This document shows, in pieces, positions 1-8,458 of a DNA stretch of 64,000 nt. A model generated the notes under the pieces. It worked only from the letters and a program-made list of their open reading frames with translations, did not search any database and was not told the DNA's origin. The stretch comes from an uncultured Coriobacteriaceae bacterium (GTDB lineage Bacteria > Actinomycetota > Coriobacteriia > Coriobacteriales > Atopobiaceae). The position numbers and the translations under genes are program-made. Positions within the stretch are counted from its first letter, which is position 1, and every line of letters begins with the position of its first letter. The stretch covers positions 1-64,000 of the forward strand of contig CACYWP010000007.1 in assembly GCA_902778135.1 (NCBI GenBank). The letters run 5' to 3'.

Positions 1-22
1 AACGGCCCCTCCCGGGGCCGTT
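1..22. terminator. Hairpin terminator of a gene left of the window
   Basis: A 9-bp perfect stem (AACGGCCCC / GGGGCCGTT) with a 4-nt loop opens the window and is followed by TTTC. It probably ends a gene outside the window, inside the integrated element. I see no gene between it and the recombinase stop codon at 189. Confidence 0.6.
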
Positions 23-188
23 TCAGTTCCAGATCGTTGTTTTCGCCCGCTGAGCTGGGCCTATGCCGGAATCTCTCCCACAGAAACCACCGAAGAGCCG
101 GAAATATGCTTTGATAAGCATCTGGAATTGCGCTGAGACAAGATTGTTCCCAAGTGTCCGATGTGGGGCGCTCCTAGGTGTGTGTTTG

Positions 189-2276
189 TTACTTACTTTC
201 GTATTTCGGCCTTGGTGTTGTCTTCATTACTGTTCTTAGGAGCTCGCCTAGAGTTGTATCCGTATTGTCTTGTGATGTGATGCCTCCGATCGCAACTGCG
301 TCGCCTGTGAGCGGGTCGGTCTCTGTCTCAGTTGCGAAGACCGGGCGCTGCTCGTCATCGCCGTAGGGCGCTATCAGGTCGTCCACGCGTGCCCGCACGG
401 CGGCGATAAGCGCAGCGTGTGCCGCCTCGAAGACGAAGTCGGGCGCGTCTCTCAAGTCGCGTGCCCAGGGTGCGAGGTCTTCCTCGTCAATCGCGTCGAA
501 GTCAAGGTCTGCCCAGAACGCTCCTTCCAGTAGCCGCGACGCGTACATCTCGCGGTCCTCAAGGCCCATTGCCATGTGCTCCGGGCTCGGCAGAAGCTTC
601 CAGGTAATTCCGACGTCGCTCACGAGCGAGCTCGCATCGTAGCGCTTGCCTCCCGGGTGGGCATAGAGTGTCACGTCCATCATCTGGCGCAGGATCGCCT
701 GCACCTGGCTTATCTCTTTGATGCGCATGAGCGCCGCGGCCGGACTCTCGGTCTCGAGCATAGTTGCGAGAGGGGAGACGGCAGGCGAGGCGAGGTTCTG
801 CACCCTCGACTCGAGTTTCGAGATGCGCTCTGTCAGGCGTGTCGAGGCGCGCGTGTACATCTCGTCGTCGATGTTTCCCGTGCCGTCGACGAGCCATTGC
901 TCATAGCCGGCGCGCACGGACCTGAGACGGCTTCGGGCGTCGGAGATCTCTCTGCGCAGGGCTTCGACCTCGTCGTCGTTGGCATGGTCAGCGAGGTCGA
1001 ACGTCTCCGGCAGCGACAGGCGCAGGGCGGCTGCGGCAAGCACGTACTGGTCTATGTGTTTACGCATGCGACTGACATGGTGGACGCACTCGTAGCGACC
1101 ATCGCCAGCCCTCACGGGACGTCCGCACACGTGGCACAGGTAGAAACCGGAGCCGACGTGTCGGATCTTCGCGCCATTGTTGTCGATCCTGTGTCCGTCG
1201 CCAGCATACTTGTTCTTTTCGCGACGCGCTTGCACCTGCCACCACAGCTCTGGCTCGACGATCGCTGGCCATGCGGCCTTCACCGGCTCTCCAGTCTTGT
1301 CACGGACGATGAAGTCGGTCCAGTGCGCGTTGGTCGGCTGGCACTTGCCGTCCTTTGTCGGTACGTAGCACACATAGCCTGCGTAGCGTGGGTTCTTGAG
1401 TATCTGCTGCGTGACGGCCAAATCGAACTTTTTCTCTGGCTTGGCCTGTGCCTTGGCTATCGCTCGTCGGTCTTCCGCTTTGTACTTTTTGAGCTGCGAC
1501 TCTGGAATCTGCGCGAAGAGCTCGCGTGGCAGCATCATCACCTGTCGTGGTGTAAGGTTAGCGCGCTCCTCGTCTGTCATGCGCTCCCATCGCTCGCGTG
1601 CGAAGATGACGGATGGCGCGTCGAAGTGGGGGAGGTCGAGCGTGTCGGCGTCACCTGCGATGTTGCGAGCGATGGCGCTCATGGATGCGCCCTGGGCATA
1701 TACTTCGTACATGCGGCGAATGCAGTCTGCCTCATCCTCGACGATCTGAAGGTCAGGCCCGAATCCGAAGCAACGCGTGCCACGCTTTATATAACCGAGG
1801 TGCGCCCTTTGGAGGTTCGCACGTTTGGCACGCTCGCTCTTGCGACGACTCTCGAATTGGGCCACGTTGACCATCATATTTAGTATGAACTCGGAGCCCG
1901 CGTCTGCGAGGTCCACCTCGCCGAGGTCGGTGGTGCAAAGCCTGAATTTCTGGTGTTTGAGCTCGTCGAGCATGTCAGCGAAGCCCTTGACGGAGCGTGT
2001 CAGACGGTCCATCTTCCAGGCCACGATGATGTCGAAGTGATTGCGCTTGTAGTCTCTGAGCATCCTGTCGAACTGGGGCCTTGTCTTTCCCGAGTATGCT
2101 GAGATGGAGTTGTCGGAGTATACGCGCACGACCTCCCAGCCGTTGATCTGGCACATCAGTCGGCAGTCCTCTTCCTGGCGCTCCACTGCCCTGTGATTGC
2201 CTGAGAAGTCTCGCGACACGCGCGTGTAGATTGCCGCCCTCAGCGGGGGCTTTTCGGTCTGTGCGTCTTTGGGCAT
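189..2276 (-). CDS. Large serine recombinase (site-specific integrase)
   Basis: 695-aa large serine integrase that would catalyse integration and excision of the element to its left. The N-terminal resolvase domain starts with YTRVSRD, where Ser21 is the expected nucleophile, and continues with the AWKMDRLTRS and ESRRKSERA segments. A Recombinase domain, a zinc ribbon near residues 375-400 (CHVC, then C..H) and a coiled-coil/arginine-rich C-terminal part follow, as in phage and ICE integrases. I chose the ATG at 2276 because GAGGAG lies just upstream and homology begins there; an open frame extends to 2513 but would run into tadA. The gene's 5' end faces the break in tadA, the usual place of a serine integrase next to its attachment site. 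The element's other end is outside the window. Confidence 0.93.
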   Translation of the reverse strand: MPKDAQTEKPPLRAAIYTRVSRDFSGNHRAVERQEEDCRLMCQINGWEVVRVYSDNSISAYSGKTRPQFDRMLRDYKRNHFDIIVAWKMDRLTRSVKGFADMLDELKHQKFRLCTTDLGEVDLADAGSEFILNMMVNVAQFESRRKSERAKRANLQRAHLGYIKRGTRCFGFGPDLQIVEDEADCIRRMYEVYAQGASMSAIARNIAGDADTLDLPHFDAPSVIFARERWERMTDEERANLTPRQVMMLPRELFAQIPESQLKKYKAEDRRAIAKAQAKPEKKFDLAVTQQILKNPRYAGYVCYVPTKDGKCQPTNAHWTDFIVRDKTGEPVKAAWPAIVEPELWWQVQARREKNKYAGDGHRIDNNGAKIRHVGSGFYLCHVCGRPVRAGDGRYECVHHVSRMRKHIDQYVLAAAALRLSLPETFDLADHANDDEVEALRREISDARSRLRSVRAGYEQWLVDGTGNIDDEMYTRASTRLTERISKLESRVQNLASPAVSPLATMLETESPAAALMRIKEISQVQAILRQMMDVTLYAHPGGKRYDASSLVSDVGITWKLLPSPEHMAMGLEDREMYASRLLEGAFWADLDFDAIDEEDLAPWARDLRDAPDFVFEAAHAALIAAVRARVDDLIAPYGDDEQRPVFATETETDPLTGDAVAIGGITSQDNTDTTLGELLRTVMKTTPRPKYESK

Positions 2277-2302
2277 GGGACACTCCTCGTCGACCAGTCG
2301 AC

Positions 2303-2332
2303 TAGATACGAGACTATCACAACCCTGCTCAA
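2303..2332 (-). promoter_or_regulatory. Candidate promoter of the serine recombinase
   Basis: On the minus strand TTGAGC and TATCTA are separated by 18 nt, about 25 nt before the start codon. The -35 lies almost at the element/tadA junction. Sequence match only; no start site is known. Confidence 0.4.
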
Positions 2333-2334
2333 AA

Positions 2335-2360
2335 CATAGTGTCGTACTGACGACGCTGCA
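2335..2360. other. Attachment-site junction of the integrated element in tadA
   Basis: Similarity to CpaF/TadA ATPases begins abruptly around 2347 (codons for LTTLHAG). To the left, the sequence belongs to the recombinase leader. A short dyad, GTCGT-ACTG-ACGAC at 2341-2354, sits on this boundary and resembles the imperfect dyads around serine-integrase crossover cores. The exact core cannot be fixed without the other end of the element or an empty site. Confidence 0.6.
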
Positions 2361-2694
2361 TGCCGGTACGGCGGAGGAGGCCATCCTGCGCCTGGTCCTC
2401 ATGGCGCGCTTTGGGATGGACCTGCCGGCGGCAATCATCGAGGAGCAGGTTGCGACCGCGCTCGACCTGGTGGTCATGTCGGCGCGACGCAACGACGGCT
2501 CGCGGCGCATCACCTCGCTGTCGCAGGTCGGGCGCGCGACCGACGGCAGCGTCAGCCTGGTCCCCCTCGTGTCCTATGACCCCGCCCGGGACCGGTGGCG
2601 CTTGGAGCGCGAACCGGACTTCCTGGACCAGGCCATCCGTGCGGAACAGCTGTCAGAAAGCGAGGTGGAGCGATGGAGGGACTCTATGTCGTAG
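2341..2694 (+). pseudogene. tadA: 3' fragment of tadA/cpaF pilus ATPase, split by the element
   Basis: About 117 codons open with LTTLHAGTAEEAILRL, the conserved TTxHA segment that follows Walker B in CpaF/TadA secretion ATPases, and run to the normal C-terminus (EEQVATALDLVVMSAR, then SLSQVG). Walker A, Walker B and the N-terminal domain are absent. They should lie at the far end of the element if this is a clean site-specific insertion. In the intact protein this hexameric ATPase powers Flp pilus assembly. The last 22 nt overlap the start of tadB, as expected for an undisturbed operon. Whether the gene is dead or restored by excision cannot be decided here. The leading ATG-open stretch (2269-2340) is element DNA, not the native start. 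Confidence 0.88.
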
Positions 2695-3608
2695 CCTGCG
2701 GGGCGAGCATGGCGGCGGTGGCTGCCGTGGCAACCGGTGGAGGCGCCAGCAGGCACGCCCAGGGATGGTCGGTGCGAGCCGCAGGGCGTGTAGTGAACGC
2801 GTGGTGCGCATGGGTTGGTTCGGCGCGGCTGCTCACCCTTCTGCAGGGCATTCCCTCCTGGCGGGCCGCGAGCGAGGGGCTTGCTCGCAGGTCTCGAAGG
2901 TGGGGCGGCTACCTGGCACGCGGCGAGGCCGGGGCACTGTTGCTTACGGGCCTTGTCTGCCTGTGGGTCCTGGCGGGGCTGCTCTCGCGCTCGGTGCTGG
3001 GATGCTGCGTGGGAGTCGTTCTCACCTGCATCGGGATCCCGCTCTGGCATTCCTCGCGGCAGCGTGCGCGCGAGCGCGCCCTCATCGACGAGATGCCCGA
3101 GGTCTTCCGTACGCTTGCGATGGCGCTTGGGGCAGGGGAGACGCTGATGCAGGCGATCGAATACGTGGGCATGCACGAGCGCGGGTATGCCGGCGAGGCG
3201 TTCGTCCAGGCGGCCTTGCGCCTGAGGTGCGGTGCCTCGGCGGAGGAGGCGATGGACGCCTTGGGACGCGAGCTCGATGCGCCGGGGGTCGGCATGCTCA
3301 CGACGGCGCTCGTCATCGCCCAGCGGACGGGCAGTCCCCTGCGAGGGCTCTTCCAGAGCTCCGCCCAGATCGTCGAGCGGCAGGGGGAGTTCGAGCGTCT
3401 GCTGGCGGTCAAGACGGCGCAGGTGCGCCTCTCGGTGCGCATCGTCTGCCTGCTGCCACTGCTGCTCGTCTGCTTGCTGTCGCTGATCTCGGTGGACTAC
3501 CAGCAGGGCCTCTCGACGCTGCCAGGCATGGTGTGCGTGCTCGTCGCGAGCGTCATGGATGGTCTTGCCCTGCTCATCATCCGTCGTCTGATGAGGGGGG
3601 TGCTGTAG
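2673..3608 (+). CDS. tadB: Tad pilus inner-membrane platform protein TadB
   Basis: 311 aa with N- and C-terminal hydrophobic segments around a T2SSF (GspF-like) domain; landmarks are IDEMPEVFRTLAMALGAGETL and the TGSPLRGLF turn. TadB and TadC form the membrane platform that couples the TadA ATPase to pilin assembly. ATG 2673 follows GAGGTGGAG and lies inside the end of tadA, implying translational coupling. A longer frame from 2595 would only read an alternative frame of tadA and is not preferred. Confidence 0.85.
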   Translation: MEGLYVVACGASMAAVAAVATGGGASRHAQGWSVRAAGRVVNAWCAWVGSARLLTLLQGIPSWRAASEGLARRSRRWGGYLARGEAGALLLTGLVCLWVLAGLLSRSVLGCCVGVVLTCIGIPLWHSSRQRARERALIDEMPEVFRTLAMALGAGETLMQAIEYVGMHERGYAGEAFVQAALRLRCGASAEEAMDALGRELDAPGVGMLTTALVIAQRTGSPLRGLFQSSAQIVERQGEFERLLAVKTAQVRLSVRIVCLLPLLLVCLLSLISVDYQQGLSTLPGMVCVLVASVMDGLALLIIRRLMRGVL

Positions 3609-3610
3609 GG

Positions 3611-4258
3611 ATGGATGCCCTCATGGTGGGCAGCTGCGCGCTTGCGGGTGGGGCGACCTTCCTGGCGGCCTTCGTCGCCACCGGTGGGGAGCGACATGCG
3701 CCGAGGCCCATGACGTTGGCGACCGACCCGTTCGAGAGGCTGCTTGCCCGTGTCGTGCGCGCCCCGCCCCTTGCGCGCATCCTCGAGCGCGCCGGTGCGA
3801 CGAGCAGACGGGCCGAATGCCTGCGTCAGATGCCCGTGATGCTTGACGTGGTGACGCTGGGCCTCTCGGCGGGCCTCTCGTTCGACTCGTCGCTCGAGCT
3901 GTACTGCCAGCGCTATGACAACGACCTGTCGAGGGCGATGGGGAGCGCCATGCTCTCGTGGCGACTGGGCACGGTCGGACGCGAGGAGGCCTTGGAGGGC
4001 GTGGCGCATCGGTTGGGGGTGGCATCGCTCGACCGGTTCGCCGCCGTGGTCTCCCAGGCGCTGGCCTTCGGGTCACCGCTTGCGGCAACGCTGGAGCAGC
4101 AGGCACAGACGATTCGGGACGAACAGCGTGCCCAGATGGAGGAGGAGATCGAGCGGGTGCCGGTGAAGATGCTGATTCCCTTGGGGACGCTCATCGTTCC
4201 GGCGATGTTGATGGCGATACTCGGACCGCTCTTCGGGGCGTCCCTGACGCTTGGGTAG
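3611..4258 (+). CDS. tadC: Tad pilus inner-membrane platform protein TadC
   Basis: 215-aa second T2SSF-domain protein, starting 2 nt after the tadB stop. The N-terminus is hydrophobic; the core carries LRQMPVMLDVVTLGLSAGLS, and the protein ends with a long hydrophobic segment (KMLIPLGTLIVPAMLMAIL). TadC is the partner of TadB in the Flp pilus machine. The in-frame open region extends back through tadB and tadA in a shadow frame, so the ATG at 3611 is the realistic start. Length and order (tadA-tadB-tadC-flp) match other actinobacterial Tad loci. Confidence 0.83.
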   Translation: MDALMVGSCALAGGATFLAAFVATGGERHAPRPMTLATDPFERLLARVVRAPPLARILERAGATSRRAECLRQMPVMLDVVTLGLSAGLSFDSSLELYCQRYDNDLSRAMGSAMLSWRLGTVGREEALEGVAHRLGVASLDRFAAVVSQALAFGSPLAATLEQQAQTIRDEQRAQMEEEIERVPVKMLIPLGTLIVPAMLMAILGPLFGASLTLG

Positions 4259-4349
4259 CAGTCGTTCGCGGGCAATGCGTTGCCCGACGGGCGCTAGGCA
4301 TCGGGTGGACGTGATGTCGCAGCCGATGGCAGATGGAAAGGAGCGATGG

Positions 4350-4550
4350 ATGAAGATGCTTTCTACGTTTGGTGCGGAGGGATGTCGCAGGGCACGCGAT
4401 CTCGTCCGCGACACGAAGGGTCAGGGCACGACCGAGTACGCCATCCTCGTGGGCGTGCTGGTCGTCATAGCCATCCTGGCGATCATCGCATTTCGCGGAA
4501 AGGTCCAGGAGCTGTGGGACGCGATCGTCAGCGGCATGAACTCCCTGTAG
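4350..4550 (+). CDS. flp: Flp-type pilin
   Basis: 66-aa major pilin candidate. A short basic leader ends in KG, followed by QGTTEYAILVGVLVVIAILA. This fits the Flp processing rule G|XXXXEY, so mature pilin would begin at Q with Glu5-Tyr6. The hydrophobic helix forms the fibre core. ATG 4350 has AAAGGAG six nt upstream; an in-frame ATG at 4326 lacks one. The 90 nt between tadC and this gene hold no other gene. No prepilin peptidase gene is visible in the window; it may lie left of the element. Confidence 0.88.
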   Translation: MKMLSTFGAEGCRRARDLVRDTKGQGTTEYAILVGVLVVIAILAIIAFRGKVQELWDAIVSGMNSL

Positions 4551-5159
4551 ATGCGCAGGGGGACGCGCCAGGCGGCGAGGTTTCGCGTTGACGCGATGGT
4601 GCCGGCGGCTGCGCTTGTCGCCCTGGCCGTGCTGGTCGGCGTCGTAGTCCTGGCCTTCCACGGTCGCGGACGGGTTGGCCAAGGCCAGACGTCCGCAGTG
4701 GCCACGGGATCTGGGGATGCGGGTCCGCAGGCGGGGTCCGAGCCAGATGCGAACCCATCGGGAGGTGCCGATGCGACTGGTGACGAAGGCGCCATCGGCC
4801 TGTCGGCCGAAGGCCTGACGGAATCGTCGCAGGACGGCGTGTCCGTGCAGGTGGTGCCGGGGGAGGTCGAGCAGGTGGCGACTCGCCTGCTCTCCTCCTA
4901 CCGGGACACCGGCGGCTGCGTCCTGGCCTATTCCGGCTACATCGACCTGACGGGGTCGGTATGGGCCTGCACGGTGCAGGGGGACGGTTGGGTCGACGTA
5001 TGCGTCATCGGAAGCCTGGATGACGAGTCATGTGAGCTGAGCGTGCTGCGCATGGATCGCGACGAGATGTGGGAGCTGCTTGCCGACCAGGATGCCCAAC
5101 CAGGCGTTGGTACGGGGGATGGCTCGGCAGAGGGCGATGAAGCAGGGCAAGGAGGGTGA
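4551..5159 (+). CDS. Membrane-anchored protein of the Tad operon, unknown function
   Basis: 202 aa whose ATG directly abuts the flp stop codon, so it is almost surely co-translated. A positively charged N-terminus precedes one transmembrane helix (about residues 16-35), then a Gly/Ala/Asp/Glu-rich low-complexity linker and a compact domain with three cysteines. The layout fits a single-pass protein with its C-terminal domain outside the membrane. I do not recognise the family. Position between the pilin and the TadE-like genes suggests an accessory role in pilus assembly. Confidence 0.65.
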   Translation: MRRGTRQAARFRVDAMVPAAALVALAVLVGVVVLAFHGRGRVGQGQTSAVATGSGDAGPQAGSEPDANPSGGADATGDEGAIGLSAEGLTESSQDGVSVQVVPGEVEQVATRLLSSYRDTGGCVLAYSGYIDLTGSVWACTVQGDGWVDVCVIGSLDDESCELSVLRMDRDEMWELLADQDAQPGVGTGDGSAEGDEAGQGG

Positions 5160-5160
5160 C

Positions 5161-5379
5161 ATGTTCCGGAAGGGCGTCGCAGGCGCATCCGACGAGAGGG
5201 GGCAGTCGACGGTGGAGTATGCGCTGGTGCTGCTCGCGTTTCTCTCCATGCTGCTGGCCATGGGGGGACTGTGGCATGTCGCACGCGATGCCGTCCTGCT
5301 CGACCGTGCGGTGGAGGCTTCGTCCCACCAGCTGGGTGGCGACGTCTTGGGTGCCGCGAGGGACCTCGCGCTCTTCTAG
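5161..5379 (+). CDS. Small TadE-like pseudopilin
   Basis: 72 aa starting one nt after the previous stop, with AAGGAGG before ATG 5161. The motif GQSTVEYALVLLAFLSMLLA resembles both Flp pilins (G|QSTVEY) and TadE minor pseudopilins, followed by a short amphipathic tail. It is probably processed by the same prepilin peptidase and incorporated as a minor component or initiator. A second major pilin is an alternative reading because the GxxxxEY site is complete. Confidence 0.75.
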   Translation: MFRKGVAGASDERGQSTVEYALVLLAFLSMLLAMGGLWHVARDAVLLDRAVEASSHQLGGDVLGAARDLALF

Positions 5380-5404
5380 CGCAACGAGAGGGGTGATTGG
5401 GAGG

Positions 5405-5944
5405 ATGGTGCGATCGTCAAAGAAGGTCAGAGGGAGGCGGGCGGACGGCTCCGGACCGCGTCGCGGGAGGGGTGACGTCGCCTCGCGTGGAGAGCGCGGC
5501 CAGTCTACGGTGGAGGCGGCCGTGCTGCTGCCATCGGTGATGCTGGTCCTGGCAATGCTGGTGCAGCCCGCCTGTCTCTCGTATACCAGGACGATCATGC
5601 GCGCGACCGCAGCCGAGTGCGTGCGGGCGGCTGCGACGGCATATGGGGGAGATGTCTCTGCCGTGCGATCCTACGCGCTGCGGAGGTTGCGCGCGGTGCC
5701 CGAGGTCGCGCTCTTCCACGTGGGTGGGGATGCCGACTGGGACGTCAGCATCAGCCGCACCGACAGTCACGTAGACGTCAGGATTTCCGGGCACGCGCGA
5801 CCCTTGCCCCTGTTCGGGGCCATCGCGTCCCTCGTGTCGGTCAGCGATGGGGTGGGCATCGTCATGAGCGTGTCCCTGTCCGAGGACACGCGTCCCGAGT
5901 GGGTTGGGGGTGACTATGGGACTTGGCAGAAGATATGGGGATGA
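5405..5944 (+). CDS. TadE-like pseudopilin
   Basis: 179 aa with an arginine-rich leader and then GQSTVEAAVLLPSVMLVLAML, the class III pseudopilin helix of the TadE family. The remaining 120 residues would lie outside the membrane. ATG 5405 sits close behind GGGAGG. The gene overlaps the next one by 29 nt. TadE-like proteins are minor pilins needed for Flp fibre biogenesis; this assignment rests on the N-terminal motif and the operon. Confidence 0.75.
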   Translation: MVRSSKKVRGRRADGSGPRRGRGDVASRGERGQSTVEAAVLLPSVMLVLAMLVQPACLSYTRTIMRATAAECVRAAATAYGGDVSAVRSYALRRLRAVPEVALFHVGGDADWDVSISRTDSHVDVRISGHARPLPLFGAIASLVSVSDGVGIVMSVSLSEDTRPEWVGGDYGTWQKIWG

Positions 5945-7979
5945 TTCCCGTCGACCGTGTCGCGTGCTGGGCGTCCGGGCGTTCGTGAAGGACGACGGCG
6001 GGTACACCACCATGGCGATGGCGCTCGCCCTCCTCCTCAGCCTGACGTTGGCGTTCGGTACGGCGGCGGCAGGTTGGTCGCTGTCCCGTGCGGCTGACGT
6101 CCAGGAGGTGGCGGACGCCTCGGCGATGGCGGGGGAGAACTGCGTCGCCGCATTCTCGACGGTTGCCCAGGTGCTGGATGCCTGCGTGCTGACCATGGGC
6201 CTGACGGGTGTCGTCGTATGCGGGGCCGGCTTGGTCGTGGCAGCCATTCCGCCGCTGCAGGCGCGTTCCGTCAGCATCATGCGTGCGGGCAAGTCCATCC
6301 TGCAGGCACGCAAGGAGTTCTCGCGCTCTGCGGCACGGGGCCTGAAGACCCTGGAGGACGCCCTGCCCGCGCTCATCATGGCAAACTCGGCCTCGTGCGT
6401 CGCGGCGAACGCGACGGCAACGACGAGCTACGTTGGCATGGCCATCCCCTTCCCCTCCGGATCGAAGTCGGACTACTCCTTTCTCGAGGACCACACGAAC
6501 GTTGACGAGATGCAGCAGGAGGCAACCGACCTTGCCGAGGCCTCGGCGCGCAAGCAGGAGGCCCACGAGCGTGCCCAGGCGGCAAAGGAGCGAGCATGGC
6601 GCGCGGACAACGTGGACAGTCCCCTCTGCATGCAAAGCAGGGCACAGACCCTGGCTGGCCTGTCAGGGTGGCTGAACCCCACCTATGGCTCACCCGATCG
6701 CTGGGAGTTCGAATACGCACGCGTCCGCGCCCGCAACTACTACGGAAGGCGCTACGCACAGGAGTCACCGGCCAATGCCGGCCTCGAGGAGCTGCAGCGA
6801 TCAGCGGCACGCAAGCAGTTCTATGGATACGCGTACGAGCTGGTGGGGCGTATGTCGTGCGTGGACACCGATGACGAGGTCTCGATGCGGCTCGAGGAGC
6901 TGCCCCACAACACCGGCATGGTCTATGACACGCGGCTCTATACCGACCAGGTCTGGCCCTGCACCTACGAGGAGTACGGCACGGTGCTGCATTGCTCGCT
7001 GCGCTGTCCCGGGGCAACAGGCCCCTTTGCGGGCAACAACTCCCTCGCAACGATAGACGCGGGGCCCATCCTGCGTTGCGACCTGTGTCGCATGGACGCG
7101 CGTGCGATGGGCAACGTTGCCAATGCCTCGACCAACATCGACAACGGCTTCGAGCACTATTGGCGCATCGTGGTCGAGGCGTCGCGGGAGTACGAGCTTG
7201 CCCGGCAGGATGAGATTGCCGCCGAGCGGGACATGCAGAAGGCCGCGGAAGATGGCAAGAGCGCCTTCGACCGTGCCATGGAGGAGCTCTCCGTCAGTAA
7301 GCCCAAGCTCTGCCCTCCCGGTGCGTGGGGATGCGTCAGCGTGGTGTGGCGCCCGTCGGGAACCGAGGTTCCCCCGACGTTGACGGGATCGTTCCTTGCG
7401 GGGGCACAGCTGCCTGCCGGTGCGGCCATCTCCGCATCGGCATTGGCCCCGGACGACACGACCGAGCGCAACACCGTCCTCGCGCGTGCGTTCGACGGGC
7501 TGCGAACGGGCAGGGACTCGCTTGGGCTCGACCTGGTCGGCAGCATCACCGGTCTGTGGAGCGACCTGCTGGTGGGATATGGGTCTGCATACGAGCAGGT
7601 GCAGGACGTGGGAGGCCGTTTCCTCAACGGGGTCGAGGGCGTCTTCGGCGAGCGTGTCGCCTCGTGGCTGCGTGGCCGTCTCTCGTCGCTGGTCTCGGGC
7701 TTCGGTTTCGAGCCGGCAGACCTGCGCCTGCGCAAGCCTGTCCTCGTCAACAGCCAGACGGTCCTCGACAAGGCGGGTCTCTCCAACGTCGGCCAGGCAC
7801 GGGAGGTCATCCAAGCCCTTCCCACCTCGCCTGACCAGCTCGTCCAACTGATGCGGGACAAAGTCATCGAGTATCTCGGCACGTCCGGACCCTTCACGAT
7901 CGCCGAGCTCCCCGTACCGGGTCTCGAGGGCGTGCGCATCCCCCTGACGGTCGACCTGTCACAGCTGGGGTCCACATGA
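5916..7979 (+). CDS. Large TadG-like envelope protein of the Tad operon
   Basis: 687 aa. A basic leader with DGGYTTMAMALALLLSLTLA gives a pseudopilin-like N-terminal helix followed by SRAADVQEVADASAMAG, typical of TadE/TadG N-termini. A second hydrophobic stretch (about residues 90-115) and a large domain with many cysteines and an Ala/Glu/Arg-rich coiled-coil-like stretch follow. ATG 5916 follows GGGGGTG; GTG 5910 and TTG 5904 are in-frame alternatives. The stop overlaps the next start (ATGA). Probably an envelope-spanning or tip-associated part of the pilus. The large middle domain is not one I recognise. Confidence 0.65.
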   Translation: MGLGRRYGDDSRRPCRVLGVRAFVKDDGGYTTMAMALALLLSLTLAFGTAAAGWSLSRAADVQEVADASAMAGENCVAAFSTVAQVLDACVLTMGLTGVVVCGAGLVVAAIPPLQARSVSIMRAGKSILQARKEFSRSAARGLKTLEDALPALIMANSASCVAANATATTSYVGMAIPFPSGSKSDYSFLEDHTNVDEMQQEATDLAEASARKQEAHERAQAAKERAWRADNVDSPLCMQSRAQTLAGLSGWLNPTYGSPDRWEFEYARVRARNYYGRRYAQESPANAGLEELQRSAARKQFYGYAYELVGRMSCVDTDDEVSMRLEELPHNTGMVYDTRLYTDQVWPCTYEEYGTVLHCSLRCPGATGPFAGNNSLATIDAGPILRCDLCRMDARAMGNVANASTNIDNGFEHYWRIVVEASREYELARQDEIAAERDMQKAAEDGKSAFDRAMEELSVSKPKLCPPGAWGCVSVVWRPSGTEVPPTLTGSFLAGAQLPAGAAISASALAPDDTTERNTVLARAFDGLRTGRDSLGLDLVGSITGLWSDLLVGYGSAYEQVQDVGGRFLNGVEGVFGERVASWLRGRLSSLVSGFGFEPADLRLRKPVLVNSQTVLDKAGLSNVGQAREVIQALPTSPDQLVQLMRDKVIEYLGTSGPFTIAELPVPGLEGVRIPLTVDLSQLGST

Positions 7980-8458
7980 GTGCCCTGAGGGGAGGCCCCC
8001 TTGGGTCGCAGCGGGGGCAGATGGCGGTCGAGTTGGCCGTTACGATCCCGGTGGCCATCGTGGTCGGTCTGATCGTGCTCAACCTTTGCAGGTTCGCCGA
8101 GGCTTGTGCGACCTTCGACAGGGTGGCCTTCGACGCGGTCGTTTCCCAAGGCGTGTCACCGCCAGGGGAGCAGAGTGCGCTCTCTGCTGCCGGGGCCGTC
8201 AGGTCCCGCATCGAGTCGGCCCTGTCAATGAGGTCATGCGAGGTCAGCGTCACGGTGTCGGGAGCGGGGCAGCCAGCGGGTGGGGATGGTCTGAGCTTTC
8301 CCGTGTCCCCGCTGCTGACGACCTTTACGTGCACGTTGCGCTATCGCCCCTGGCCCGGGTCCTTCGTCATCGCGGGGGTGCGTTTTGGCCCTCCGGTCTC
8401 GTTGACCCATGTCAGGACGCTGGTGGTGGATCGGTATCGGCCGGGGGTGGTGGTGTAG
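7976..8458 (+). CDS. TadE-like pseudopilin
   Basis: 160 aa, with its start overlapping the preceding stop in ATGA. The motif GQMAVELAVTIPVAIVVGLIVLN is the TadE N-terminal helix with its conserved Glu, followed by a roughly 100-residue outer domain. It is the last pseudopilin-like gene of the cluster, making three TadE-like proteins plus one TadG-like protein, so the minor-pilin set is large. Confidence 0.76.
   Translation: MSALRGGPLGSQRGQMAVELAVTIPVAIVVGLIVLNLCRFAEACATFDRVAFDAVVSQGVSPPGEQSALSAAGAVRSRIESALSMRSCEVSVTVSGAGQPAGGDGLSFPVSPLLTTFTCTLRYRPWPGSFVIAGVRFGPPVSLTHVRTLVVDRYRPGVVV

Noticed and set aside
2269..2346. ATG at 2269 as a true start of the tadA fragment
   Set aside because: The first 26 codons are element DNA antisense to the recombinase leader and lack similarity or a ribosome site.
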